Source: Bathynomus jamesi
Taxonomy: Eukaryota; Arthropoda; Malacostraca; Isopoda; Cirolanidae
NCBI GenBank assembly: GCA_023014485.1
Contig: JAJOZX010000088.1
Coordinates: forward strand, 2,142,001-2,206,000
Length of the DNA stretch: 64,000 bases
Direction: 5' to 3'
The notes below the pieces were generated by a model. It did not search any database. It was not told the DNA's origin and was given only the letters and a program-made list of their open reading frames with translations. Positions 9,368 through 19,646 of this stretch are shown in pieces; the first letter of the stretch is position 1; each line of letters starts with the position of its first letter. The position numbers were made by a program, and so were the translations under genes.

Positions 9368-9975
9368 GTTATGGCCTTTTTGCGAAATCGGCCATTTTGT
9401 AAAAAGATCGGCCTTTTTGCAAAAGGGCCAAAAAGCCGGCCTTTTTGCATAATGGCATTAAATGTCAGGCCACTTTGCAAACAGACCGACATATTGGTCA
9501 TTTTTCAAAATGACTGGTAATGCTGTCGGCCATTTTGCGAAACGGCAGACCTTCACATTGAATTGGACAGTGAATGGCCGGTTAGGTCAACTGAATGCCA
9601 TGTTAGGTTAACTGAATGTCCGGTTAGGTCCGCCCTTGACGATTGGTTAGGTTAAGTCGTAATATTTTCGTTGTTTAACGAAAATATCACGACTTAACCC
9701 AACCAATCGTCAAGGGCGGACAGTTGACCTAATCGCGCATTCACTTAACCTAATCGCGCATTCAGTTAACCTAATCGGGCATTCAATAACTTAATTTTCA
9801 ATAATTTTAATAATTTCAATCGAACTGGATTGAATCTATTAATTGGAGTTCTGACTTTTTACAAAATGACAACATTACTAGTCATTTTGCAAAATCGCCA
9901 ATATGCCGGCCCCTTTCCAAAGTGGCCTGGCATTTAATGCCATTATGCAAAAAGGCCGATTTCGCAAAAAGGCCT

Positions 9976-9980
<5 letters not shown>
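9368..9980. mobile_element. Foldback element built of short repeated words
   Basis: The two halves are inverted around about 9675. The outer arms repeat GGCCTTTTTGC-like words; inside come GGTTAGGTYAACTGAATGCC-like words and then a palindromic core (9627-9721) reading AAGTCGTAATATTTTCGTT and its inverse. (TA)n lies on both sides. No coding potential. The core is shared with 20419-20509, 43202-43262 and 45264-45318. Confidence 0.85.

Positions 9981-10026
<46 letters not shown>
9981..10026. repeat. (TA)n microsatellite
   Basis: TA repeats between the foldback and the mariner element; the mariner TA target lies at its right end. Confidence 0.97.
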
Positions 10027-10029
<3 letters not shown>

Positions 10030-10759
10030 GGTGGGCCGAAAGTCTGGATCCATAGGAAAATATTTATTTTAATACATAAATTACAACAAATGGTAAATAC
10101 TTAAAATGAATATCAACTTTAACTCGTAAATGCGTATCCGTGATACTGTACAGTAGTTCGTACTCCAGTATAAATACTCAAATACTTTTTTTTATTTCAG
10201 CCCAGAAATGGCTTCGAATCTAACAACAGAAGACCGGGTAGAACTTGTGCTCATGTACGCAAGACAGGGCGCTACACACAGAGAAGTTGCTACCGAATTC
10301 AATAGAAATCATCCTGATAAGCATCCAGTAACACATGCGACTGTTGGCAAGTTGTTTAAACGTTTCAAAGAAACAGGAAGTGTACATGATCGACGGCGTT
10401 CTGGTCTTCCAAAAACTGCAACTGATGAAAATACCTCTGCAATGGTATGTGAAACTTTAACGAATAGTCCAGTAAAGTCAACAAGAAGATTATCAAATGA
10501 AACACGCATCTCGAGAACGTCAATTCGAAGAATTATTAAAAATCATAAATTCCATCCCTAAGCGTCTCGATGTCAGAGGCCGCCAATTTGAGCATTTATT
10601 ATAATTTGTTGTTTATACTGGAGTACGAACCACTGTACAGTATCACGGATACGCATTTACGAGTTAAAGTTGATATTCATTTTATGTATTTACCATTTGT
10701 TGTAATTTATGTATTAAAATAAATATTTTCCTATGAATCCAGACTTTCGGCCCACCCTG
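10027..10759 (+). mobile_element. Deleted mariner/Tc1-type element with ~160-bp inverted repeats
   Basis: Starts CAGGGTGGGCCGAAAG and ends with the reverse complement, flanked by TA. The inverted repeats run from 10027 to about 10185 and from about 10606 to 10759 with very few differences. The inside holds only the two ends of a transposase gene, so this is an internal-deletion derivative that kept both ends. Confidence 0.88.
10208..10604 (+). pseudogene. Mariner-type transposase, N-terminal DNA-binding domain joined to last codons
   Basis: From the ATG at 10208 there are 117 codons with a bipartite helix-turn-helix region: the first domain includes REVATEFNRNHP, the second ISRTSIRRIIKNHKFHP. 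This is typical of a mariner-like subgroup common in arthropods. Directly after the HKFHP block the frame stops at 10561. In a shifted frame the last residues of such transposases follow (RGRQFEHLL, stop about 10604). The whole DDE/D catalytic domain is missing. It could at most make a DNA-binding fragment. Confidence 0.85.
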
Positions 10760-10774
10760 TACAGTATATATATA

Positions 10775-12115
10775 GAGTGGGCAAAAAAACTATTACGCTG
10801 ATTTTGAACAACGTAATGTTACCTTTATCAAATGTTATTTGTACAATCAATATATGTGTCCTGTATAGAATTTCATGGTCTATCTCGTAGTGAAGTCAGA
10901 TTTTTGCTAACTGTAACCATTATTTTGTAATTCGCTGTTATACAGACAAGGGTAGAAAAACTTTGTTTCTATGCAGTTACCTAATTGAGTCCAAGATTAT
11001 GCAGAATGTGCCCTCCTCCTTTATCAATGCACGTTTGCAACCTTGACTTCTCCCTTATCGACGGCAGTACCGCATCAAGGATTTTTTCTTGGTAATAAGC
11101 AGCAATGATTTTGGCAGTTTGATCAACAAAAACAATCTATGACTTCCCTAACTTTGAAATAAAGCTGGAAACCATGACTTTTTGAGAAAAATGCGGACGT
11201 TCCCTGCAAATTCGATCTAGAGTGATAGATTTTTTGTTCTGTCTTCCATAAACTCGGTCATTTTGTGTTTATTGTTGAAGCAACTGTAAAGGTCTTCTCG
11301 TCGCTGAACCATATTTTCGACACTTCTCTGTCTGGGAATCGATCTAACAGAGCATGACATTTTTCAACTCTTGCTTGCTTATTTGATGCAGAAAGCTTAT
11401 GAACTTCGACTCTTTTAAAACATTTAAGATCCAGATCATCTTTTACTATACGACGAATATTAGAGCGAGAAATACCAGTAGTTTTTTAAATTTCTCTAAC
11501 GGACTTGTGGGTGTTGGGCTGTTCTTCTTGACTGCATATCATGGATGAAACCGTGTCAATATTTTCCTCAGTACGTAATGTGTTTGGTCTTCCACTGCCT
11601 TCCTTTCGTTTGGTCGACCCTGTGATATCGATTTTCTTTATGAGATACTGAAGTCCAGGTTCATCGTTTATTTGGAAACTCTTTCTTCATTCGTTTTGCA
11701 CCCTAGTGTTTCTCCTTACGCAGGTTCAATATCAATGCTTCATCTTCCAAAGAGTATTTCATTATAACTTGTTCACCAACTATAGCAGAATGATGGTCTG
11801 AAATGATAAAGGAAATAAATTAATTATTTTGTGTAAAAATTAGGAAAATTAATTATTTATGAAGAAACTGACTGTCACCTGAGAGTATCAATTGCTGACT
11901 TTGACCGCCTTTCAATTGAGCACCATATTCTGATACCTCCCTCCATTTGTGAGCCTGTACCTCTACGCCCTGGAACGTTGAATCTAGATTTAAAGTTAGC
12001 GTTTGAAAGAGTAAAAGTATGGGTACAATATACGGCCTCAGCAGTAAGATAAAGAAGAGGGTGAGCCACAATATTTTTTCAAAAGTTGGGTAATAGTTGT
12101 TTTTGTCCCACCCTG
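10775..12115 (-). mobile_element. Second mariner/Tc1-type relic with GGGTGGG-type ends
   Basis: The ends read GAGTGGGCAAAAAAACTATT at the left and, reversed, CAGGGTGGGACAAAAACAAC at the right, flanked by TA. The inner ends diverge after about 40 bp. It contains a decayed transposase on the minus strand. Confidence 0.8.
10981..11762 (-). pseudogene. Mariner-type transposase pseudogene
   Basis: From an ATG at 11762 (MKYSLEDEALI) the minus strand reads, over several frames, a helix-turn-helix part (TEENIDTV, SRSNIRRIVKDDL), the first catalytic aspartate block FSDEKTFTV, and a C-terminal end CIDKGGGHILHNLGLN with the stop at 10981. The stretch with the second and third catalytic residues is missing: sequence after the DEKTFTV block jumps to the C-terminal part. 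Several stops and frameshifts are present. It is dead. Confidence 0.8.
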
Positions 12116-12117
12116 TA

Positions 12118-12218
12118 TATGCCTGTATTTTGCTATTTTTTTGAGACAGCGATGTTAATTCTCTTTTACGTACCTACATGGAAATAACTGTGTACATGCT
12201 TTCATTAAGTCATATACG

Positions 12219-12261
<43 letters not shown>

Positions 12262-12392
12262 GTTATTTTTTGAGACAGAACGATGTAATTATGCGTGTAT
12301 TTTGCTATTTTTTTGAGATAGAACGATGTTAAGTCTCCTTTACGTGCATACAAGGAAATAACTGTGTACATGCCTTTATTAAGTCATATACG

Positions 12393-12441
<49 letters not shown>

Positions 12442-12560
12442 TTGTTATTTTTTGTGACAGCGATGTGCGTTTTATTTCTCCTTTATACGTATGTTCAAGG
12501 AAATAACTGTGTACATTCCATGATTAAGCCATATACGGCTGGCTGTGTACCTGTAAAGAA
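12118..12560. repeat. ~170-bp tandem unit with expanded (TG)n
   Basis: A unit containing TATTTTGCTATTTTTTTGAGA, GGAAATAACTGTGTACATG and CATATACGATG followed by (TG)n is present about three times (starting near 12121, 12290 and 12445). The TG runs are 12221-12257 and 12394-12437. Confidence 0.85.
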
Positions 12561-13556
12561 ACTGTCTGTGAGCCGTTTACGCCGTGCGATTGGCTGTATC
12601 ATGGCTGCCTTCTAAGCCGCACTCCTAAAGATTGTATGTATACGTAAGATTGTGCATGTATGTGTGTATCTAAGCCATCTGTATTTATTCTCTGGCTGTG
12701 TCCCTCTAAAGAAACTGTCTGAGAGCCGATTACGCCATACGATGCGCTGGCTCCTATGCCAAATGGCTGTGATGCTAAAACTGCCCAGGAAGGCTTGTGA
12801 AGACTCCATTATGCGCCGCGATATGCCCACGGAAGGATCTTCTCTTTATTCTCTTTCCTTCTTGTGTTTTATTACCCTTATTAGGTTAGGTTACCCACTC
12901 CCCATTTGGAAGGTCTAGTCCCGGCCCTCTTCCTGCATAAACACATACACGTCTTAATAAAGAAATTTTGTTTTACTTTTTTCTATAAATATATACAAAA
13001 TTACAAACATACACACATACATGCAAACATGTGTACACACCTACCTATAAACACATACAATTCACATATATATACTTTTGTGGGTCTGATCTGCCAGGTT
13101 AGGTTATCCCCTCTCCTCCCTTGCTAGGTTTGGTTACCCTCTCCTCCCTTCATGCATACCTCCCTCTCCCCGTTGGAGGGTCTAACCCTCCTCTCCCCCC
13201 TTGAATGGTCTAACCCCCTCTACCCCCTTGAATGTTTTCACCCACCCCTTTCCCCTTTGGAGTGTCTAACCCACACCCCTCTCCCCTCTTGGAGCGTTAT
13301 TAATCATCTTGCATACAATTCATTTCCACTCTACATTTTTGCCATCATACTAGTGCTTTTCCTCTAAGCACAACTTTCTTTGTCGACTGGGACACGTGTA
13401 TTTCAATATCGAACGGACTGTAGATATACAGTATATAACAATTTCATTAGTTTGGGCTAAATTTAAGAAATTGATAAATTTGGACATAGCATATTAGGTT
13501 TCATTTTCCTTTCAATAGCATGATTGGCATAACCGTTTGTTGCTAGTCTGAAAAAT
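12561..13556. other. No gene seen; low-complexity and short repeats
   Basis: GAAACTGTCTGWGAGCCG occurs twice (12557 and 12710). 13080-13300 is a C/T-rich stretch with repeated TCTAACCCCCTCTCCCCTTGGA-like words. No coherent frame is visible. Confidence 0.6.
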
Positions 13557-14084
13557 GTGTCCTGCAAAAAGGCAAATAATTTTTTGGAGCACGCTTCTCA
13601 TGTGTGGGATGGCTCAACCAACACAGCTCTACTTGATCGGGTGAAATCAAAGGCTTTTCGTCTCATCAATTCCTTGCCTCTTACTGACTGTTTTCAATCC
13701 CTCTCTTTTCGCTGCAATGTTACCCCACTCTCTTTACTACTTTACTATTGCTATTATAACAGACATTGCTCTTCTGAACTCTCTAACTGCATACCTCCTC
13801 CTTTAAGGAGAGCAGGCAGCACCAGACTTTCAACACCTACTCATTCTTTTTCTGTCCAACTCTCTAATGCAAGGGTTAATTGGAATTTCCAATCTTTCAT
13901 CTACTCAACCGGTGAACTCTGGAACAATCTTCTTCAGTCCATCTTCCCCCCATGTCTATGACCTCCAATCTTTCAAGCGCAGTGTTCAGGCATCTTGAAA
14001 ACCCTGGACCTTCATTTTGTCCCTCTTTTTCTGTGGGAGGGGTGTTTTTGCGCCATTCGCCCTTGTCCCCTCCTTCCTGCATAA
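13557..14084 (+). pseudogene. LINE reverse transcriptase C-terminal fragment
   Basis: The frame 13557-13961 reads a LINE reverse-transcriptase tail (ASHVWDGSTNTALLDRVKSK, then AFRLINSL, and SVQLSNARVNWNFQSFIYST before a WNNL block). After a frameshift near 13950 the typical end YDLQSFKRSV follows in another frame. An A-rich end lies at 14082-14092. It is a 5'-truncated copy of a LINE distinct from LINE-1 and LINE-2. Confidence 0.75.
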
Positions 14085-14092
14085 AAAAAAAT

Positions 14093-14639
14093 TTAATTTC
14101 ACGAACCACTTTTACATTTTGACTGCAGCTTTACAAATTTGGTCTTATTGGCTTTGGATGTCAAATTCAAAATTTTTATGGCTGTGGTATTTTTTTTGGT
14201 AAATTTATGGACTGACTTGCTTTTACTCGATTTCACAAAAGGGTATAAAATTTTGTACAAGCGTGGTGCACAAAATTATTTATAATTTTTTTACCACAAA
14301 CTACACAAATTGTAAAATAGCCGAAATTTTGTTTTTTGCGTGCAGTCGGCAATAGGCATGACTCTGGGCGGAACCTAGCACTCTTGACGAATAAACACCG
14401 CCCAGCGTCACGCTGAACAACATTTTGGCCACATAAACTTTGCTCTAAACATTTTTGTAGTGGACGAATTTGTTCGATGGTTACATCGAATTATTCGCGA
14501 CGACGTCCTCTATCTTTTGCTGTAAAGTGCGTGTGGTGTAGTTTCTTCTCAAAAACGTTATAGCCTTCAGAAGAGACGTTCGCGAAGTACTTTTCACGAT
14601 CAAAAAAGAATTGCTCACGCACGGTAGTGCGTTAGTGCG
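14093..14639. other. No feature recognised
   Basis: AT-rich sequence without a coherent frame; one GC-richer patch at 14345-14410. Nothing identified. Confidence 0.6.
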
Positions 14640-15915
14640 TTGATGAGTTTTCGTAGCAAAAGTTCTGGAAGTAGACTAAAGTTGTCTCCGACTTTCATTA
14701 AGGATTGGAGGATTAGTATGAGCTTTTTAGCTGATAGGTATCACTTTAAATTTTGTTGCGCTTATTCTATTCCAGTTCTTCTCGGAGTCATTAATTTTAT
14801 CTATTTGGAAGTTCTGTCGGTAATAATTTGAATGATGTCATCTGCATAAATACAGTAATATTAGTGCAGCCTTCTTGTGTTGGTGGTATATTAGCTGTAT
14901 AAATATTAGACAAAGCTGGTGAGAGAATTGTGGAACCTGTGTTGCAACTGGAAAAATTTACCAGCTATTTCATTTTGATGAACATTGCCGTTCTTTTAAA
15001 ACGTTACAGATCAGTCTTGCGATATTTGGTTGCATGTTTAATTTCAGTATGTGGTACATCTATCCCTCGTACCATATTTTATCGGAGGCAGATTTTATGT
15101 CTCGCAAGACTGTTTTCACCAGTTTCCTATTAATTGACGCATTTGCAAGTTTTCTGTCGCTAATGCTGTTGCTGAAGCTCTCTTTTTTTCTCAAAAACAA
15201 GTTGGTTAGGACTTAATAACTTATTATTTTATATGTGGGTAATGAGCCTGATGTTAATTATTTTTGTTAATAATTTTGCCAAGACCTCCAATAATAAAAT
15301 ACCGTAGGTCTATAGCAGGGCCGGCCAACTCCATGCCCGCGGGCCAAAAGTTGCCCGTTTGACTTTTGGAGGTTTCCCGCATCAGAAATAATAAAAAAAA
15401 ATACATTAATTCTATAAAAAAATTAAAATAAATAAAAAATTAAATTAAAAATAAATAAAAAATAATTATGATATGCACAATCAGTGATATATACTATTTG
15501 TTTTAGAAGCCAATATTTCCCTACCCTTCAGAATCTTAGTGACTTTGCTACCACCTCGACGTTGTTTCTTGTCGATCGCTTTACCACACGGAACATTGTA
15601 TTCAGAAGTAAGTTTTATTTGTAATTTTTAAGATTTTGTATTTGGCAAAAGTTTAGTATAAATTTACTTTGATAAACGGTTATTTGCAGTTATTAATTGT
15701 GATATTTTAATGATAATGGTAAAATATTAAGGTGGCCCGCTTAACTTCTGATTTTTTATAAAGTGGCCCGCTGACAAAACAACTTGGCCGGCCCTGGTCT
15801 ATAGTTTGTAGTTATAGAAGCAACTTTTCTAACTTCAGGGATCATTTTTATTTTTGCCATTTAAGTTCCTTAGGAAAGTATCCGTCATTGTCAATTGGGT
15901 ACGAAATAATAATAA
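14640..15915 (-). pseudogene. LINE reverse transcriptase relic (YADD type), split by a hAT MITE
   Basis: On the minus strand, over shifting frames, the order is: an NYRP block (near 15815, beyond the MITE), a LLEVLAKLL-type block (15270), the LLSPNQ..FEKKRASATALATEN finger block (15190), a SDKIWYEG palm block with D (15090), LNMQPNIARLICNVLKERQ (15010), a VPQ-type loop (14945), and the catalytic YADD (14840). It is heavily decayed, with no frame over about 65 codons. The order fits a jockey-group LINE. A perfect 8-bp target duplication marks where a hAT MITE split it. Confidence 0.72.
15316..15796. mobile_element. hAT-type MITE, 481 bp
   Basis: Ends CAGGGCCGGCCAA and TTGGCCGGCCCTG are perfect inverted repeats. 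The 8-bp duplication GTCTATAG is at 15308-15315 and 15797-15804. No coding capacity. It lies inside the LINE relic 14640-15915. Confidence 0.93.
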
Positions 15916-16057
15916 TTACTCACAAATTCCCACGATTACTATGACCCAATATACATATGTTACGTTTCCATGGCAACTAATTTAGATGTTAGTGTCGTCA
16001 TTTTTCATATTCTGTAATTCGGTATTTACTTATTTCGTGACACGATTTTTGTATTCG

Positions 16058-16061
<4 letters not shown>

Positions 16062-16117
<56 letters not shown>
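16062..16117. repeat. (TA)n microsatellite
   Basis: A pure TA tract bordering the PLE on its left. Confidence 0.97.
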
Positions 16118-16118
<1 letters not shown>

Positions 16119-16198
16119 TATTGACTTCTCCTTAGGGAAACGGAGCTTACAGATGAAAAGAAAGACCAACACAACGGCAAACATTTTCGTTTATTTTT

Positions 16199-16240
16199 TG
16201 TACTTCAGACGTTTCGACAAACCTTTTGTCATCATCAGTG
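16199..16240 (-). ncRNA. Hammerhead-ribozyme-like core in PLE end
   Basis: The minus strand reads CTGATGAT, a 6-bp stem GACAAA/TTTGTC with an AGG loop, then GAAAC and GTC. This matches the hammerhead core (CUGANGA, stem II, GAAA). PLEs are known to carry such motifs. Stems I and III could not be confirmed, so self-cleavage is unproven. The inverted copy at 16787-16812 keeps only the stem II/GAAAC half. Confidence 0.6.
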
Positions 16241-16474
16241 AATTAAGTCTTAAAACCTTAAAACAAAAATAAAAATAATGAAAATTACATCAATACAAAA
16301 TTAAAATCATTAAAATTACATCACTACAAAAAATTAAAATCATTAAAATTAAATTACCTCAACTGGTAAATACACAATGCTTACATCAACCTCCATACTT
16401 GGCAAAAACTAAGAGAAAACAGTATGGTCAGTAAATTAGAAGGTATGATATGTCTATGAAAATCGGTTGGTTAG

Positions 16475-16785
16475 TTAAAAAAGCTGTAATTTGTAAGATG
16501 AACTATTATTGTTAATGGAGGGTTTGTTTCTATAGATGTACAAAGATTCTAAAATTCGAAGTTCTGTGAGGTTATTGGATCTAGTTAGAATTTCGAACTG
16601 AGTTTTGTGAAGGGGATGGTTGTTTTCATGACTATGGTTTCTAATTGCGGATTGTGGTGGGCTACTGAGGGGACGGTTGGTACGGACTAATAAGCCCAAA
16701 TGTTGAGAAAGGCGTACCTTCAGTTGGAGTTGAGTACTGCCAATATACGCAGCCTTACAGCTGTCGCACGTGTATTTGTAAACAA
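16475..16785 (-). pseudogene. PLE GIY-YIG endonuclease domain
   Basis: The frame shows VYKYTCDSCKAAYIGSTQ (the GIY-YIG motif, here with two cysteines of the CCHH type), R in VRLSQH, a HENNHPLHK block and E in LRILESLYIYRNKPSINNN. The order matches the C-terminal nuclease of Penelope-like elements. The reverse transcriptase is absent. The frame runs on into the inverted end and the TA tract, which is an artefact of the insertion. Confidence 0.87.
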
Positions 16786-16849
16786 AAGGTTTGTCGAAAC
16801 GTCTGAAGTACAAAAATAAACGAAAATGTTTGCCGTTGTGTTGGTCCTT

Positions 16850-16851
<2 letters not shown>

Positions 16852-16909
<58 letters not shown>
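16852..16909. repeat. (TA)n microsatellite
   Basis: A pure TA tract between two PLE-type foldbacks. Confidence 0.97.
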
Positions 16910-16911
<2 letters not shown>

Positions 16912-17133
16912 GGTGAATTTCACAATTAAACACGTGAAATGAATGAATGATGCAAACCCACAAGGAAAAAAAAAATGATTCCAAGCCCTTTCGTGTATTC
17001 AGAAGTACACCTCGTCATGGAATAAAGGGTATATATGTTTGTCACCTCACCTTCTCCCTTCATTCCATGACGAGGTGTACTTCTGAATACACGAAAGGCC
17101 TTGGAATCATTTTTCTTTTTCCTTGTGGATTTG

Positions 17134-17140
<7 letters not shown>
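16910..17140. mobile_element. PLE-type foldback without coding sequence
   Basis: 16955-17018 is inverted at 17063-17138 around a 45-bp centre. Both halves run from a TGATGCAAA end next to the TA tract to a TGACGAG/GAAAG block. It is bounded by (TA)n on both sides. The structure equals a PLE reduced to its inverted ends. Confidence 0.75.
17066..17100 (+). ncRNA. Hammerhead-like core, one deviating base
   Basis: TGACGAG, stem GTGTA/TACAC with an 8-nt loop, then GAAAGG. The base before TGACGAG is A, where the hammerhead core needs C. The inverted twin is at 16982-17016 on the minus strand. Confidence 0.4.
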
Positions 17141-17219
<79 letters not shown>

Positions 17220-17222
17220 AGA
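17141..17222. repeat. (TA)n followed by (GA)n
   Basis: TA repeats to about 17168, then AG repeats to 17222. Confidence 0.97.
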
Positions 17223-17529
17223 GCCTGTGCATCCCTAGTTTAGCCCGGGAAAAATCGTTCATCTGTCACAAATTGAATCGAATTGAATTAAATTGAATAA
17301 TCTTTATTGATATAATAAATATAATGTCTACAATTTCTGTTTTTGTTTAACTTGAATGTGTGTAAAATTGGACTTTTTATTTTTATTTAATTTGGCCCTT
17401 AAGTTTCAGGCTTTACTGCGTTCTTAATTAAAAATAAAACAAATAGTTATTATTAATAACACAGGCCTGCGAATGAGAACTTTGTAAGAGTTGTTTTCTT
17501 ACTAATAACTGATTTTATATAATTCAACT

Positions 17530-19195
17530 ACGCTGATTTCGAATAAGGTGTCCATTTTCCTCTATCACGTAAGGATTTTCTGCAAACTGGAAGGAAAAAA
17601 ACAACAACATAAATAAATATTATTTATTTCAATTTACATTAGGTACCTATTTCGCTTTGTTATACTAATTACAAATGCAAACAACTTTAAAAAGAAAGAA
17701 GACTATTAACGTCAATTACATATTCATCTTTATTTGTCCTGAGTTTTCTTGTGAGATCTATGCCTTTTAGTCTCGAATGTACACGCTGTTCCTTTTCTGT
17801 TGTATAATAATTTTGGAGTATCCCGTTTGAACATCCAGCAGTAATCAGCCATCATGCTAATGTCCCACCTTCCCTGATATCTCTTTTCCATTTCTTTGAT
17901 GATCTTGGTGAAACCCTTCTGCTTGTTCTTCGCTGAGTACTCCGAGATTGTCAGGGAAGTAATGTAAGAAATATAATTTTAAACTCATATTACAACCCAA
18001 CTCTTTGAACTTATTTAGCATGTTGTTCATGATGTTTTAGTAATTTGGGTCCTTGTTGTTCCCCAAAAATTTGCTGATAACATCCTTAAAAGCAATCCAC
18101 GCTTCTTTTTTCAAGAATGTTCATTGTTCTTTCAAAGTGTTCATCCAAGGTCAATTTTCTAATCTGGGGACCAACGAAAATTCCTTCTTTCAATTTTGCT
18201 TCCGAAAGAGTTGGGAATTTACAACACAGGTACTTAAAACAATCCCCATCTTCGTCCAAGGCCTTAACAAATTGCTTCATCAAGCCCAATTTTATGTGAA
18301 GCGTAGGTAAAAGGACTTTCTTCGTGTCAACAAAACTTTTACGTTGAATATTTTTAGAGCCAAGTGTCAGGTTGACTGTGCGTGGTCATTCCTTTTTTAT
18401 CCAGTGCTGAGTTCTTGCTCGGCTATCCCATTCACACAAAAAACATAGAAACTGTGTATAACCTAGACTCATTTGGGTCATAGACTGCAGCGCCTAGCTT
18501 AAGTATTAGTTCCGAAACATTGTTACAATATACCAGTGAATTTCCTTGAGAAAAATATTGGATGAATTCTTTTTCTCGATTTCTGTACCAGTAAAATGAC
18601 GTCTCGGGAGAAAGTAAGTTCTTTGCACGAAGTCTAGATCCAAAAATCTCTGAAGAATCCTTCGGGAGACACAAATCTCTTACCAAATCATTAAGTTCAC
18701 TTTGTGTAAACAATTGGGGTTCACCAGATGTTTCGGTTTGAAAACAATCAATATCATCGTTTCCATCGTCATCAGACACCGAATCAGATGAAGTTATATC
18801 AAGAGTGTTTGATTTAGTAGGTACAGGTATACCAGGTCCATGAGCAACAGGTCTTATAGCAGACTGAAAGTTTGGATAAGAAATTTCTTTTTTATTTTTA
18901 GTATTGTAGCCTTGCACGTTACATGAACAAGAATAGCAGTAATTGCTGTGATTTCTAGGCTCACGCCAGACCATTGGAATCCCAAAAGGTAAAGAATCCT
19001 TTTTACCTTTACTCCACAGTCTAAGTTGTTCAACACAAACACTGCAAACTTTATGTGGAGCCCATGATTTGTCTTGATCCCCCAAGTTTCATTCCGAAGT
19101 ACAAATAGTATGCTTTCTTGACGAAGTCTGTAATATCTCGCCTTCGTTTTATCAGAGTAAATTTTCCACAAATATAACAGAAAATGTTTGGGCTA
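17530..19195 (-). pseudogene. Cysteine-rich transposon-like gene, copy 1 (decayed)
   Basis: A minus-strand copy of a gene also present at 24480-26120. The N-terminal part (around 19080-19190, frameshifted) has paired cysteines; 18432-19085 is open for 217 codons with CSVCVEQLRLW, CYSCSCNV, YPNFQSAIRP, an acidic Ser/Asp stretch and ELNDLVRDL. A middle segment is deleted near 18300-18430. Then come the blocks HIKLGLMKQFVKALD, FPTLSEAKLKEGIFVGPQI and, in broken frames down to 17740, a QAEGFHQD-type motif. Such proteins are widespread in arthropod genomes in many copies and behave like transposon genes; I know no assigned function. The 3' non-coding part (17530-17575) resembles that of copy 2. 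Confidence 0.7.
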
Positions 19196-19646
19196 TTTAC
19201 ATACCTTCTGGTTGCAATAGCGATAAATAAACAAATTTTAAAAGAGAAATATAGTCACCGCGCACCTTTGATTAATAAAGAACTATAACCTCGCACGCAC
19301 TAGAAAGACTGACTCATCTCGTGGGTTGTCAATCACTTATATACTAGCGGTGCGTTTCTCGAATGTTCTAGAAGACGCTCTGACGTCACTTCTGATCCGA
19401 AAGCATTTTTGACAGTAGTTTTTAATCAAAATTTAATCGGGTCAATTTTAGTGAAACTTACTTACATATGTAATATGAAATATGACATTTTGTGAAAAAT
19501 CTGTACGTGATGGCAAAAAATTAATATTATTTTCGGGATCAGCGTGCAAAAATTACTTTATAAGTGATAAAATATTTCGGACAACAAAATCATCTCAGGG
19601 CTGTGTAATATATAGCTCATGAATAAGAATTATTAATTAGATTGTA
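19196..19646. other. Upstream region of the decayed gene; no gene
   Basis: 19500-19550 contains ACGTGAT..TCGGGATCAGCG, an inverted relative of 17530-17575, so these may be subterminal inverted repeats of the copy-1 transposon. Otherwise AT-rich. Confidence 0.4.

Larger units (their letters stand above)
16118..16851 (-). mobile_element. Penelope-like element, 5'-truncated, with inverted end copy
   Basis: Minus-strand coding is limited to the C-terminal GIY-YIG nuclease. The non-coding 3' part at 16140-16245 is repeated in inverted orientation at 16785-16850. This is the inverted pseudo-LTR arrangement known for Penelope-like elements. TA tracts bound both sides. A hammerhead-like core lies in the 3' part at 16199-16240. 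Confidence 0.85.

Noticed and set aside
12364..12615. Frames made of CVCVCV or IYIYIY
   Set aside because: They are translations of TG and TA microsatellites; the same holds for many frames across the window.
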